Of a DNA stretch of 45,137 bases, positions 26,212-34,937 are shown piece by piece. The position numbers were made by a program, and so were the translations under genes. The notes below the pieces were generated by a model, which worked only from the letters and a program-made list of their open reading frames with translations, did not search any database and was not told the origin of the DNA. The DNA is from Anaerobaca lacustris (GTDB taxonomy: Bacteria > Planctomycetota > Phycisphaerae > Sedimentisphaerales > Anaerobacaceae). The DNA is taken from NCBI RefSeq assembly GCF_030012215.1, contig NZ_JASCXX010000033.1, positions 1 to 45,137 of the forward strand. Reading direction: 5' to 3'. Every line of letters starts with the position of its first letter. The first letter of the stretch is position 1.

Positions 26212-27159
26212 TTACTGGGCCAGAAGCTGCCTGGCCTGCTCGTCGACGAAGGCGACATTCCTGGCCATATCCTCCTGCAACGCCGGGGTATCGTGCTCGA
26301 AATCAATGGTGATCAGCCCCTGGTAACCCAATCGCTTCAATTCCTTCAAGGTATTCGCGCAATCGGCCTGGCCTTCGCCAATAACGGTGTTGCGGGAGTT
26401 GAGATCCCCTTTCTTGAGTACATCCTTCAGGTGGAATGTGATGATGCGGCCCTGCAACTTGCGCAGACACTCGACCGGATCCAGGCCAGAGCGTGCCCAT
26501 TGCCCGCCGTCGGCGCACGCGCCAATTCGTTCGCTCCGGTTCGCGCAGACTTCCAGCACGATGTCGGGGCTCCAATACTTCGACTGCCCCTTCTGATGGT
26601 TGTGAAGGGCCAACCGCATCGTGTATTCCTCGCACAGCTTCTCCAGCATGTCGAAGGAGCCTTCGGGCGGCTCAGCCACGATGACCTCGGTGCCGAATCC
26701 CTTCCAGAACTCGAAGAGGCGCTTGGCCTGACCCAGTCCGCCATGGAAATCAGCGAACACACTGGGGATGGCCAGTCCCAGGTCGGCAATCCTCGCTTTG
26801 AATTCTTTGCGGGCATCTTCCGGCATGGCCTCGTTTGCGTCTTTGCCAGGCCACGTGGGCCCCATCTTCAGGTTGCTGCGAACCTCGAAGTACCGCAGGC
26901 CCACCGCCGCCGCCTTTTCCAGCGCCTCGAAGAGGGTGAAGCGCCGGTAGGTGTACTGCTGGACGCTCATCTTCCAGCCGAGTTTGGTGGCGTTGGGCTG
27001 GCCGGGTTTGGCCGCCTCGGCCAGGGCCGTGAGTCGCGAGCCAAGTCCCGCCCCCAGAGCCAGCGCGCCGGTTTTCCACAGGAACTGCCGGCGCTTGAGC
27101 GGGACGGTTCGGTAGTCATGATCGGTGCGGACTGCTTTCTGTGCAGGTTTCATTGCCAT
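26212..27159 (-). CDS. Tat-exported TIM-barrel sugar isomerase/epimerase-like protein
   Basis: The 315-aa protein has a twin-arginine signal after a basic start (VPLKRRQFLWKTGALALGAG). The TIM barrel begins LGWKMSVQQYTYRRFTLFEAL and includes RLALHNHQKGQSKYW, IGACADGGQWARSG, IITFHLKDV and ITIDFEHDTP, with metal-ligand-type residues in each strand end. It is a close relative of the isomerase module inside the fusion at 29863-34014, which has LGWRLGIEAYTFHKYTFFET and NVAIHNHGQNISPLYW in the same places. It is likely to act on an oxidised or free sugar outside the cytoplasm. Gaps to neighbours are 79 and 86 bases within the same run of genes. An ATG two codons downstream is an alternative start. 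Confidence 0.85.
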   Translation of the reverse strand: MAMKPAQKAVRTDHDYRTVPLKRRQFLWKTGALALGAGLGSRLTALAEAAKPGQPNATKLGWKMSVQQYTYRRFTLFEALEKAAAVGLRYFEVRSNLKMGPTWPGKDANEAMPEDARKEFKARIADLGLAIPSVFADFHGGLGQAKRLFEFWKGFGTEVIVAEPPEGSFDMLEKLCEEYTMRLALHNHQKGQSKYWSPDIVLEVCANRSERIGACADGGQWARSGLDPVECLRKLQGRIITFHLKDVLKKGDLNSRNTVIGEGQADCANTLKELKRLGYQGLITIDFEHDTPALQEDMARNVAFVDEQARQLLAQ

Positions 27160-27245
27160 AGTGTGTTCCAGTGTGCGAGTCTACTATCATCGGCGTCCTT
27201 CGTACAGCTCCGGCACCGCCCTGAGTTCTCCCTTCCCTGTTTTGC

Positions 27246-28349
27246 TCAGGGCCGGTACTCGGGCAGACGCTCCAGCATCGTCGGAAAGAAACGGTCGAAT
27301 GGCTGATCGCTCTGCTCATATTGTGTCAAGAGTCGATAGAAGGGCTGTGACAGCGTCAGGCCCGGTTCGTGCAGTTGAGCCATGCGTGCTTCAGCTCGCT
27401 CGTGTGACTCCGGGGTGGCGGACAGCAGAGCTCTCAGCCGGTGATCCAGGGCCCGGACCAGGCATTCATAGGTGAAGCCGACCGGTGCTCGGTAGTGCTC
27501 GACCATCGGCTTGTCCTTGCCGGCTTCGTAGTACTCTCTCACCGCTACCTTCACCCTGCCGGAGTGGGCCTCCACAATGGGGTTGATGATCGAGTGAAGA
27601 TACTCGTGAATGTTCAGACCATATGAGTGAGAGCCGGGACTCTCGACGGTGTAGTAGTAGCCCTCATAGCGGGCCCCTATCGCGCGGTAGTGCATATCGA
27701 GCAGGTTTGGCACGTTCACAAGCGTCAACGTGTCGTGGCGTGGCATTCTCAAGTACTCCCAGAGAAAGGCCATTTGCTGCGTCATCCGGGCGACATCGTA
27801 CTTGCGCAGCTCGGCCGCATAGTCAGGCTGAATGCGCTGCCAGACCTCGACGACCCTGGCTGCCCGCCAGAAATCGTTCAGGATCACCGGGAAATCGCGG
27901 AGTTGCTCGGCCGTGACCGCATATCCCAGTTCCGCATCGGGACGAATTCGACGGAACGGGTAATCCGCGCTGAGGCTCAGCGCGAAATCCTGGTAGCAGT
28001 AGAAGGGGAGCTTGTGCGTCTCATAGTGCCGTCGCCACGATTCGACCTTATCGGGACAGGATGCCAGATTGGCCGCGACGAGTTCACGCACACGGACCCG
28101 AACAGGATGCATCTGTTTGCCGGGGGACTCCTCATCCAGGCCGACGGCATTGAGAAACGCCATGACCGCGAATACCCGCCGGTCCGCCAGGACCATGAAG
28201 CCCTGGCCTCTGACGATTTCGTCGGGATGATTGAAACTCACCGACTCCGGCCGCACTCTCGATGTGGATGATGAGTGACTTGAGCACCCGGCCATTGAGG
28301 CCACAACCAATACCGTCCACACCGAACATACTGTCTTGCATCGAGCCAT
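27246..28349 (-). CDS. lipoprotein with HEYLH (HExxH) motif, DUF4932-like
   Basis: The 367-aa protein begins MARCKTVCSVWTVLVVASMA and has the lipobox SMAGC, so it is probably a lipid-anchored exported protein. LNIHEYLHSIINPIVEAH contains a zinc-metallopeptidase-type motif H248-E249-Y-L-H252 followed by INP, which recalls DUF4932 proteins (HEFSH...NP). Elsewhere the sequence is rich in tyrosine and histidine (VEHYRAPVGFTYECLVRALDH). GAGG lies eight bases upstream of the ATG, and the gene starts 22 bases after the upstream oxidoreductase stop codon, so it is cotranscribed with the sugar-oxidation genes. A protease in such a locus could process surface proteins or glycoproteins; function is not established. 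Confidence 0.75.
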   Translation of the reverse strand: MARCKTVCSVWTVLVVASMAGCSSHSSSTSRVRPESVSFNHPDEIVRGQGFMVLADRRVFAVMAFLNAVGLDEESPGKQMHPVRVRVRELVAANLASCPDKVESWRRHYETHKLPFYCYQDFALSLSADYPFRRIRPDAELGYAVTAEQLRDFPVILNDFWRAARVVEVWQRIQPDYAAELRKYDVARMTQQMAFLWEYLRMPRHDTLTLVNVPNLLDMHYRAIGARYEGYYYTVESPGSHSYGLNIHEYLHSIINPIVEAHSGRVKVAVREYYEAGKDKPMVEHYRAPVGFTYECLVRALDHRLRALLSATPESHERAEARMAQLHEPGLTLSQPFYRLLTQYEQSDQPFDRFFPTMLERLPEYRP

Positions 28350-28371
28350 TATATGCGCCTCACCAAACGAC

Positions 28372-29823
28372 CTACACGTCTTTCACATCAGGCACCTGGA
28401 ATCCGGGGCGATTGGCGTCCTTCAGCAGTTCATTGGCCTGGGCGGCAAACTCGCCCGTATGACGTTCCGTTCGAGGATCGAAGGTAAGCCAGGGTCCCAC
28501 GGTGTACTGATTCCCGTCTTCCGGAATGCCGACGCCCTCGCTCATGACCTCGTGGAGCTTCATGAAATGCTCGTAGGCGTCTTCGTTGTCGCCGAAACGG
28601 CCCGCCTTGGCATTGAAGGGAACGCCTTTGCCCAGGCGATACGAGTTGTTCATGAGGTGCCCCAGGACACAGCTATGGTGTGCGTCGACGGCATTGCCGT
28701 TAGCCATTTGGGGATCACCGGCTCGACAGGCCGCGATGAAACTGCCGAACTGTCCGCCCGGGGTGACCTGTCCGTCCGGGACATCGATCTTCTCCCCCTG
28801 GTCGCTGCCCTTGGGATAGTACTGTCCGCCGATGATCCTGCCGCCATCCTCGAAGTAGTACTGGTTCTCGACCTGGCGCTGGTACCCGTCATAGTTGACG
28901 TTGCGAACGTTGAAGAACACGTACTGTCCGTTGGGATACTCCGCTATGCCCAACATCGTGTTCGGGGTCTCCCCTTGATCGTTCCAGAGAAAGCGTCCAC
29001 CGATCGCCATGGCGCGAATCGGGTTGGTCAGCCCCTTGTCCAGGGCCCAGTAGGCCATGTCGAGTTGGTGGGTACCCTGGTTGTTCAGGTCACCGTTGCC
29101 GGTCTCCCAGAACCAGTGCCAGTTGTAGTGGACGTAGTTGCCGTGGTAGGCGTCGACCCTCGCGGGGCCGCGCCACAGATTCCAGTCCAGATTCGCCGGC
29201 GGAGCGGAAGGACTCTTGAAGCCGATACTGCCGCGCGGTTTGCAGCAGTACCCATACGAAATCTTCAGCTTGCCGAACTTGCCGGAACGTATGAGATCGT
29301 GCAGTCCAGCATTCTTGGTGCTGCTGCGGCTTTGCGTGCCGTGCTGAATGACCACGCCGTATTTCTTCTGCGCCTCCACCACGACGCGCCCCTCCTGGAC
29401 ATCGTGGCTCATGGGCTTTTCCACGTACACGTGCTTGCCGGCTTGGGCCGCCCAGATCGTCATCAGTGAATGCCAGTGGTTCGGCGCGGCAATGGAAATC
29501 GCGTCCACGGTCTTATCGTCCAGAGCTGTCCGTATATCGGCCACACCCTTGCAGCCAAACCGGTCCCCGGTCTTCTCTTTGACTTCGGCCAGTCGCCGAT
29601 CCAGGACCTGCTGGTCCGGATCGATCAGGTAGGCGAGTTCCACGTTCTTCTGACCCAGCCAGGCATTGACGTGACCGGCGCCTTGGCCGTTCACGCCCGC
29701 TACCGCGATGCGCAGACGATCATTGGCACCCAGGACCTTCGTGGATCGGGCGCCGCAGACGATGAATGCCGTTCCGGCGGCCAGTGAATTCCTCAGGAAT
29801 GTGCGTCTTGTGGTCTGTGGCAT
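28372..29823 (-). CDS. Tat-exported Gfo/Idh/MocA-family oxidoreductase
   Basis: The 483-aa protein starts with a Tat signal (MPQTTRRTFLRNSLAAGTAF). The Rossmann fold is intact (RIAVAGVNGQGAGHVNAWL), IAAPNHWHSLMTIWAAQAGKHV leads into the canonical VYVEKPMSHD (EKP motif), and the C-terminal domain includes NLDWNLWRGPARVDAYHGNY and GDLNNQGTHQLDMAYWALD with the conserved histidine. It would oxidise or reduce a sugar with bound nucleotide cofactor loaded before export. It lies 39 bases after the five-module fusion and 22 bases before the lipoprotein gene. It differs from the oxidoreductase at 24624, which has HKP; two distinct oxidoreductases may catalyse the oxidising and the regenerating step of one pathway. 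Confidence 0.92.
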   Translation of the reverse strand: MPQTTRRTFLRNSLAAGTAFIVCGARSTKVLGANDRLRIAVAGVNGQGAGHVNAWLGQKNVELAYLIDPDQQVLDRRLAEVKEKTGDRFGCKGVADIRTALDDKTVDAISIAAPNHWHSLMTIWAAQAGKHVYVEKPMSHDVQEGRVVVEAQKKYGVVIQHGTQSRSSTKNAGLHDLIRSGKFGKLKISYGYCCKPRGSIGFKSPSAPPANLDWNLWRGPARVDAYHGNYVHYNWHWFWETGNGDLNNQGTHQLDMAYWALDKGLTNPIRAMAIGGRFLWNDQGETPNTMLGIAEYPNGQYVFFNVRNVNYDGYQRQVENQYYFEDGGRIIGGQYYPKGSDQGEKIDVPDGQVTPGGQFGSFIAACRAGDPQMANGNAVDAHHSCVLGHLMNNSYRLGKGVPFNAKAGRFGDNEDAYEHFMKLHEVMSEGVGIPEDGNQYTVGPWLTFDPRTERHTGEFAAQANELLKDANRPGFQVPDVKDV

Positions 29824-29862
29824 GTCAATAATCTCCCTTGAATGAGCGACGAAACGGTTGGC

Positions 29863-32800
29863 CTAGCGTGCGTATTCGCGAAATTCGTTGTCGAGCTGTT
29901 GTTTCGTTCTGGAACCGTCGTAGAGGATCACACGGAACTTGAAGGGGGCGGTTTCGCCCTTCTTGAGGGTCAGGTTAAAGGGTTGCGGGTTCTCAACCTT
30001 GCGCGACTTCTCGAAGGCGGATTGGCCCAAGGGATTGGCGGCAAAAGCGCCGTAGCCCCGAGCATGCCAGTAGGTCGGATAGTTGGTGCTCGTGGGATGA
30101 TTGAGAATAGCGAGGCCCACGGTCGCGCCGTTGTGCTTCCCCTGGATGCGAACCCATTCGGCGCGCTTGCCCCAGACGCCCTGTTCCTTCTCATCTCCGT
30201 TGCTGCTCAGGTAGGCGCCGGTTCCGCCGCTCTCCGTGAGCCATTGGGGCAGACGGATGGCGAACATGCCCTCCTTGGTGACCCCGAATTCGACGGTGTC
30301 TGCGACCGCCTGCAATTCGATGTCGAAGTCGATGATATGCTGATCGCAGCCCGCGATGAAGCGGGTCAGCCGCTTCTCGACCAGCAGGGTGTCATTGTTC
30401 TTGTCGATCCAGTGCATAACGGAGTGTATGGCTGGATTGCCCTGGGGGTCGTTGGCTGTTTGAGCCTTGATTTGCCTGATGATGGGAAGGGGCTGGGTGC
30501 TGTTATTCCAGAACTTGTTTCCGGGGATGTCATAGGTGAAATAGAGCCCCATGTGGTGGGGGTGATCCGGTGCCTCGCCTTCGATCTTCTCGAAGGGCCA
30601 GCCGCGTGTGACTTTGATGCCCGATGGTGTGCGGAGGGGATGGAGCACGGGTTTGGTGAGCAAGACGTTTTCGGCGGCGAGGGGTTTTGCAGGATCGAGT
30701 TGGTAGATATAGCTGGTGAAAGGTTTGCCATCAACCAGGACATCGATGCTGCCGGAAGTCTGGCGCAGTTCGGCCTTGGGTTTGTCCGCAGCGTTCGGGG
30801 TTCCTGCGGCCCAGCGGATGCCGCGGACGAGCAGATCGCGATACTCCGGACAGGCGTAAGCCTGCTTGTCGTGACCAAACTGGATGTTGAAGACCCGCGA
30901 GCGGCCGTACTGGCGCGTCCAAGCGACCGGTTCGTCGTTGTCCGGGTGATCCGTCGTCAGCAGGACGTGGTTGCCCTTGGCCCACCAGCGGCCCCGGTAG
31001 GTTTCATCGTGGATCGTGAAGTCCTTCATGCCCCGGGTGATCGGGTGCTTGTCGTCACGGACGGATACGGCTATATCCTGGCCGCCCTTGCACTTGCAGT
31101 GCGGCCACAGCTTGCCGTCGATCTCCACATCGAAGTAGATGTACGCGGTGCCGATGATCTGGTGGTACTCCAGCCAGCTCTGGAACGCCGCTTCTGCGTG
31201 GTGTACCACGACGACGCCGACACCCTTGTCCTTCAGGAGCCGTACGAAGTTGTCCTGGCGCTTGGGGGAGATGTTCTGCGTCATGTTGTAGAGCAGCACC
31301 ACATCATGATTCCACTCGCTGATATCCTCGAATACCTCGCTCTCGTCTTTCAGGGGGTGTTCGAAGTACTTGATGTCATCGCAGCCTTCGAACATAGCAA
31401 AGAACGGTTCAGGGTCGAAATGATGCCCGCCCGTGACAACGAGGACGTCGATCTTATCTGGGTCCCCGAAGGATTTGGCCTGGGTTTCGGAGGCAGGTTG
31501 CAGCGTCGTTGCATTGCCCCCTTTGTTGTCTTCGTCCCGGATCAACCGGATGGAAAACCCGGATCTCTTTTGATGATTGTTGTCGCCGTACTTGGCAAAC
31601 CGGCTGTGAATGCTGGACATATACGCATGAGTCGATTTTTCGTGCGGCGTGGTGCTCCACCAGTATTGGCTGATTCCAATTGCGTGGAAACTTCCATCGT
31701 TCCAACGACTGCCGGCGGGAACGGCCGAGAAACCGGATTTGTTGTTTGATTTCAGGTCGTTGCCAGCCGTTCCTTCGGCGGCGTCAAAGCCCCAGTCGCT
31801 GGTCGAGGTCATTGATTTGCCAACCTTGTTTCCTTCCGTGGTTCCGTCGTAGTTGTAGCCGTTGGCAATCAAGTAGTCCCGGAGCGCCAACTGGTCTTCA
31901 CGCGTCGGGACCCTCCAGCCCTTGGGCGCAATCTTCTCGTGGCTTGCGGCCCACCAGTTGTACAGCAATCCGTATTTCTTTCCATGCTCGGGGTTGTTCT
32001 CGTAATAGCAGAAGCCCGGAGTGGCAAGGCCCTGCCATTCGGCAGCATCGGTTACGTTGGGAATCGGCGTGCCGTCATTGAATTTCGTCGTTCTGAGGTT
32101 CTCGACCATCCACACCTGATTACCAATCTTCACCGTGTGATAGATATTCCCATCCACGTCCTGCACGGTTTCGGCAGAGGCCGCCGGGATCGACGGATTC
32201 GGGGTCTCCGCAGCGAGCTTGAGCGTAGTTGCGTTGAAGAACTCGATGCACTTGGCGATTTTGGGCATGGAGTCAAACCAGTCGTGCGAGTATTCCAGGC
32301 CGATCATCGTCGGCTTGATGCCCTGTCGGTGCAACTCTTTGAAGAACTCCTCGGACTTACCGATGCCCGTTCCCCATGGTACGTCGTGGCCCTTGCCGCC
32401 CGGTTCGTGCAGATCGTGCATCTGCACGGTGATGATGCGATCCTTCAAAAGGCGCACAGCTTCGATTGGATCAATGCCCGAACGCAGCCAGTAGCCGAGG
32501 TCGGGCGCAGCGCCGATCCGCTTGCTCCGGCCTTCGCAAGCCTTGAGCACGCCTTCGGGACGCCAGTACAGCGGAGAGATGTTCTGGCCGTGATTGTGAA
32601 TGGCGACGTTGATGCCGTATTCGTTTGCGAATTTGTCGAGCAGATCGAGTTGCTCCGGCTTGGGCTCGCACATGAAGGTTTCAATGCCCATCTTGCGGCC
32701 GAACTCGAACAGCTTTCGACATCCGGCCTCGTCGCCGGGAATATCCTGGGCGTAGTAGGTCAGCAGCCGCACCCCGCCGGAGTCCATCTTGAGCCGAATA

Positions 32801-34014
32801 TGCCGCAGCTCGTCGTCCGTAAGATGCTGATCGAAGTTCTTGGGGATGTCCTCGCTGACGCGCTGCATGAAGCTCAGGCCGCCGATGTAAGGCAGGCCGA
32901 GCTCGGCGGTCTTCTCGATGGTCTCAAAGAAGGTGTACTTGTGGAACGTGTAGGCCTCGATACCCAGCCGCCAGCCGAGCTTCTCCTGCGCGAGGACGGC
33001 GGGCGCGAGCTTCGCACTGGACGTGGTGGGCACATGCAAGTCCCCGAGAACGAATTGCGCCGCGTCCAGATAGAACTGCAGCATCTTGGGATCCCGAAAG
33101 ACGCTGTCACTATGGGCGAGGGAGCAGTAGAAGACCCGACCGCGTCCGTAGTTGCGTATCCAGGCGACCGCGTAATCGTTGTCTTGGCGCAAGAGGTGCT
33201 CGTCCGGCTTGAAGCTCGAAAGATCCGTCTTGGCGACGTCCATACTCAACAGCACGCGATTGAGCTGGCGGGAGTAAGGGGTGTGAAATCGAAAGAACTC
33301 GTCACGTCTTTCGAAGCCTTGCCCGCCAAACGCTCGACTCAGGGGATGATCCGGCTCGTCGATTTTGACCCACACCCGCTCCTTGTCGTCTCGATGGTAG
33401 GCGCCGCGAGCGCCAATCATGTTGCCAAACTCCGGCCAATCCTCGATGGGCGGCCATTGCCAGTCCATGAAGGCGATCGATGTTCCGTGGACGCCCATGA
33501 GTCCGCCCCCGCCGGTGACAAACTCCAGAAGGTTCTGCCGCAACTGGGGATCGGGAAACGTATTGCCGATGGTGTTATTCAGAAAAACGGCATCGAACTG
33601 CTGGAGCGATTCGCGCTCGAAGACGGCGGGATCTTCGCTGACGATTGTCTCAAAGGCACCGGTCTTTCGGCCCATGAGCGCAAATGCCTCGCAGGCGTGC
33701 GCTCTGGAGGGGCGATGTCCGCCGTAGCCGACGTTGCGCGAGAAGATAAGCAGCCGACGGGGCTTGGCGGGCTGGACACGTGCTTTCACAGGCAGAGCCT
33801 CTTCGATAAGCCGGCGGTGTTCGAGATTCGGAGTTAGATCGTCAGCCGCAATGGCCCAAGAGCTGAGGAGCAGGAGGATGGTCAGGATGATCCTGCCCCC
33901 GGCGGTTTTGCGCAGGCGACCCGTGGGAATGTCGTGTTCTCTGTCGATTCTCGCGTAACAAGCAGTACTTCGTCGAACTGTTGTGACACAGCCAAATATG
34001 GTTCGAGTTTGCAT
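29863..34014 (-). CDS. five-module exported fusion: ThuA - TIM isomerase - FISUMP - ThuA - DUF6807
   Basis: The single open frame encodes 1383 residues. After a basic start and a hydrophobic export segment (GRIILTILLLLSSWAIA, about 41-57) come a ThuA-like module at 85-325 (RRLLIFSRNVGYGGH, FVTGGGGLMGVHGTS), a xylose-isomerase-like TIM barrel at 346-595 (NVAIHNHGQNIS, IITVQMHDLHE), a Fibrobacter-type major paralogous (FISUMP) domain at 616-828 (DGNIYHTVKIGNQVWMVENL, GLLYNWWAA, GWRVPTREDQ), a second ThuA module at 854-1072 (IDVLVVTGGHHFDPEPFFAM, GVGVVVVHHAEAAFQSW), and a DUF6807/PmoA-like module at 1083-1383 (SIDVLVDGKPFTSYIY, APDHPHHMGLYFTYD). No frameshift or internal stop is seen. It is the first gene of the seven-gene run, divergent from the ECF sigma gene. 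ThuA of rhizobia acts with a Gfo/Idh enzyme in keto-sugar metabolism; the combined reaction here is unknown. Confidence 0.88.
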   Translation of the reverse strand: MQTRTIFGCVTTVRRSTACYARIDREHDIPTGRLRKTAGGRIILTILLLLSSWAIAADDLTPNLEHRRLIEEALPVKARVQPAKPRRLLIFSRNVGYGGHRPSRAHACEAFALMGRKTGAFETIVSEDPAVFERESLQQFDAVFLNNTIGNTFPDPQLRQNLLEFVTGGGGLMGVHGTSIAFMDWQWPPIEDWPEFGNMIGARGAYHRDDKERVWVKIDEPDHPLSRAFGGQGFERRDEFFRFHTPYSRQLNRVLLSMDVAKTDLSSFKPDEHLLRQDNDYAVAWIRNYGRGRVFYCSLAHSDSVFRDPKMLQFYLDAAQFVLGDLHVPTTSSAKLAPAVLAQEKLGWRLGIEAYTFHKYTFFETIEKTAELGLPYIGGLSFMQRVSEDIPKNFDQHLTDDELRHIRLKMDSGGVRLLTYYAQDIPGDEAGCRKLFEFGRKMGIETFMCEPKPEQLDLLDKFANEYGINVAIHNHGQNISPLYWRPEGVLKACEGRSKRIGAAPDLGYWLRSGIDPIEAVRLLKDRIITVQMHDLHEPGGKGHDVPWGTGIGKSEEFFKELHRQGIKPTMIGLEYSHDWFDSMPKIAKCIEFFNATTLKLAAETPNPSIPAASAETVQDVDGNIYHTVKIGNQVWMVENLRTTKFNDGTPIPNVTDAAEWQGLATPGFCYYENNPEHGKKYGLLYNWWAASHEKIAPKGWRVPTREDQLALRDYLIANGYNYDGTTEGNKVGKSMTSTSDWGFDAAEGTAGNDLKSNNKSGFSAVPAGSRWNDGSFHAIGISQYWWSTTPHEKSTHAYMSSIHSRFAKYGDNNHQKRSGFSIRLIRDEDNKGGNATTLQPASETQAKSFGDPDKIDVLVVTGGHHFDPEPFFAMFEGCDDIKYFEHPLKDESEVFEDISEWNHDVVLLYNMTQNISPKRQDNFVRLLKDKGVGVVVVHHAEAAFQSWLEYHQIIGTAYIYFDVEIDGKLWPHCKCKGGQDIAVSVRDDKHPITRGMKDFTIHDETYRGRWWAKGNHVLLTTDHPDNDEPVAWTRQYGRSRVFNIQFGHDKQAYACPEYRDLLVRGIRWAAGTPNAADKPKAELRQTSGSIDVLVDGKPFTSYIYQLDPAKPLAAENVLLTKPVLHPLRTPSGIKVTRGWPFEKIEGEAPDHPHHMGLYFTYDIPGNKFWNNSTQPLPIIRQIKAQTANDPQGNPAIHSVMHWIDKNNDTLLVEKRLTRFIAGCDQHIIDFDIELQAVADTVEFGVTKEGMFAIRLPQWLTESGGTGAYLSSNGDEKEQGVWGKRAEWVRIQGKHNGATVGLAILNHPTSTNYPTYWHARGYGAFAANPLGQSAFEKSRKVENPQPFNLTLKKGETAPFKFRVILYDGSRTKQQLDNEFREYAR

Positions 34015-34389
34015 TTGGTTCCTTTCTTTGGGCCTGCACGATGCAGTAACCGGTCTTCTTCATTCCTTCTGCCGGTCCTTCGATCACGCCAATGGGGAAC
34101 AGGATCAGGTTCGGACTGCCACCTCTTTTCTGCATCTGGCGTCGTAATCTGCCTCCAACGGCCGAGATTCTTTTGCGATCACAGGCCATTTGGGCGAGGC
34201 ACCTCTGGAAAGGTCTTGTGACCAACCGAGCAAAATGTGACCACGGCGTGGATTTCCGATATGCTAAATGGCAGATTTTCGGGTCCTATGCAGATATGAT
34301 ATGAAAGCCCGAACCCAGAAACGGCCGGGCGCTGGTGCCAAGCCGACGGGCTGCGTCACAGCCGATAGTAACTCAACCATGAATCCGAG
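34015..34389. other. 375-base divergent promoter region between the fusion gene and the sigma gene
   Basis: The two genes face away from each other, so both promoters must lie here. The + strand candidate is listed separately (34236-34265). For the - strand gene I see only the ribosome binding site, AGGAA four bases before the ATG at 34014. A - strand frame overlapping the start of the fusion gene (33842-34225) has no supporting features. Confidence 0.5.
34236..34265 (+). promoter_or_regulatory. candidate sigma-70-like promoter of the ECF sigma/FecR pair
   Basis: TGTGAC at 34236-34241 and TATGCT at 34260-34265 are separated by 18 bases. The -35-like hexamer is part of TGTGACCA, which also occurs at 34217-34224, so the two octamers form a direct repeat of 19-base period. 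The repeat could be an autoregulatory site. Assigned on pattern only. Confidence 0.3.
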
Positions 34390-34920
34390 GTGCAATCTTT
34401 GGCAAAACAGGATTCCGGACAATTCGTCAGACTCTGGATTCAACACCAGAACGATCTGCTGCGCGCGATCGCACCGCTGGTGGGGTCTGTGAATGATGCG
34501 CAGGACGTGCTGCAGGAAACAGCGCTGGCGCTTTGGAGGAAATTTGACAAGTACGACCAGCGGCAACCGTTTCTGCCTTGGGCCAAGCAGTTCGCCAAGT
34601 ACGAAGTGCTGATGTACCACCGTCGGCGGCAGCGTTACACGTTTCTCTCCGAGCAGCTCATCGACGCTCTGGCCGAGCGACAGAAAGAGGCGGAAACGAT
34701 CGGCGAGAATCATCGGCGCGTACTGGCAGACTGCATGAACCACCTGCGCGACTCGGACCAGCGTCTACTCCGCCTGCGGTACGCCGAGCCGGGCACGACG
34801 ATCCAGCAGATTGCCGAAGCCACCGGGCAGACAGCCAATGCCCTGTACAAAACCCTTCAGCGCATCCGCCGACAACTCCTGCTCTGCATCGAGCGGAAGC
34901 TGGCCTATCCGGAAGGTTGA
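34390..34920 (+). CDS. ECF-type RNA polymerase sigma factor, Rhodopirellula/Verrucomicrobium family
   Basis: The 176-aa protein contains sigma region 2 at about 10-75 (VRLWIQHQNDLLRAIAPLVG, NDAQDVLQETALALWRKFDKY, FLPWAKQFAKYEVLMYHRRR) and region 4 at about 115-170 (DQRLLRLRYAEPGTTIQQIA, TANALYKTLQRIRRQLL). The LWRKFDKYDQRQPFLPWA stretch is typical of the planctomycetal ECF family. The first codon is GTG at 34390; a TTG at 34399 has GAGGTG six bases upstream and may be the true start. The FecR gene follows after 17 bases, the usual sigma/anti-sigma arrangement, so activity is probably held in check by that membrane protein. The divergent catabolic run starting at 34014 is the obvious candidate regulon. 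Confidence 0.9.
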   Translation: MQSLAKQDSGQFVRLWIQHQNDLLRAIAPLVGSVNDAQDVLQETALALWRKFDKYDQRQPFLPWAKQFAKYEVLMYHRRRQRYTFLSEQLIDALAERQKEAETIGENHRRVLADCMNHLRDSDQRLLRLRYAEPGTTIQQIAEATGQTANALYKTLQRIRRQLLLCIERKLAYPEG

Positions 34921-34937
34921 ACCAAGAGAACGAAGCG

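Noticed and set aside
33842-34225. 127-codon - strand frame overlapping the start of the five-module fusion gene
   Set aside because: It overlaps the signal-peptide coding region in another frame and has no family resemblance, although part of it (LILFPIGVIEGPAEG) reads like protein.
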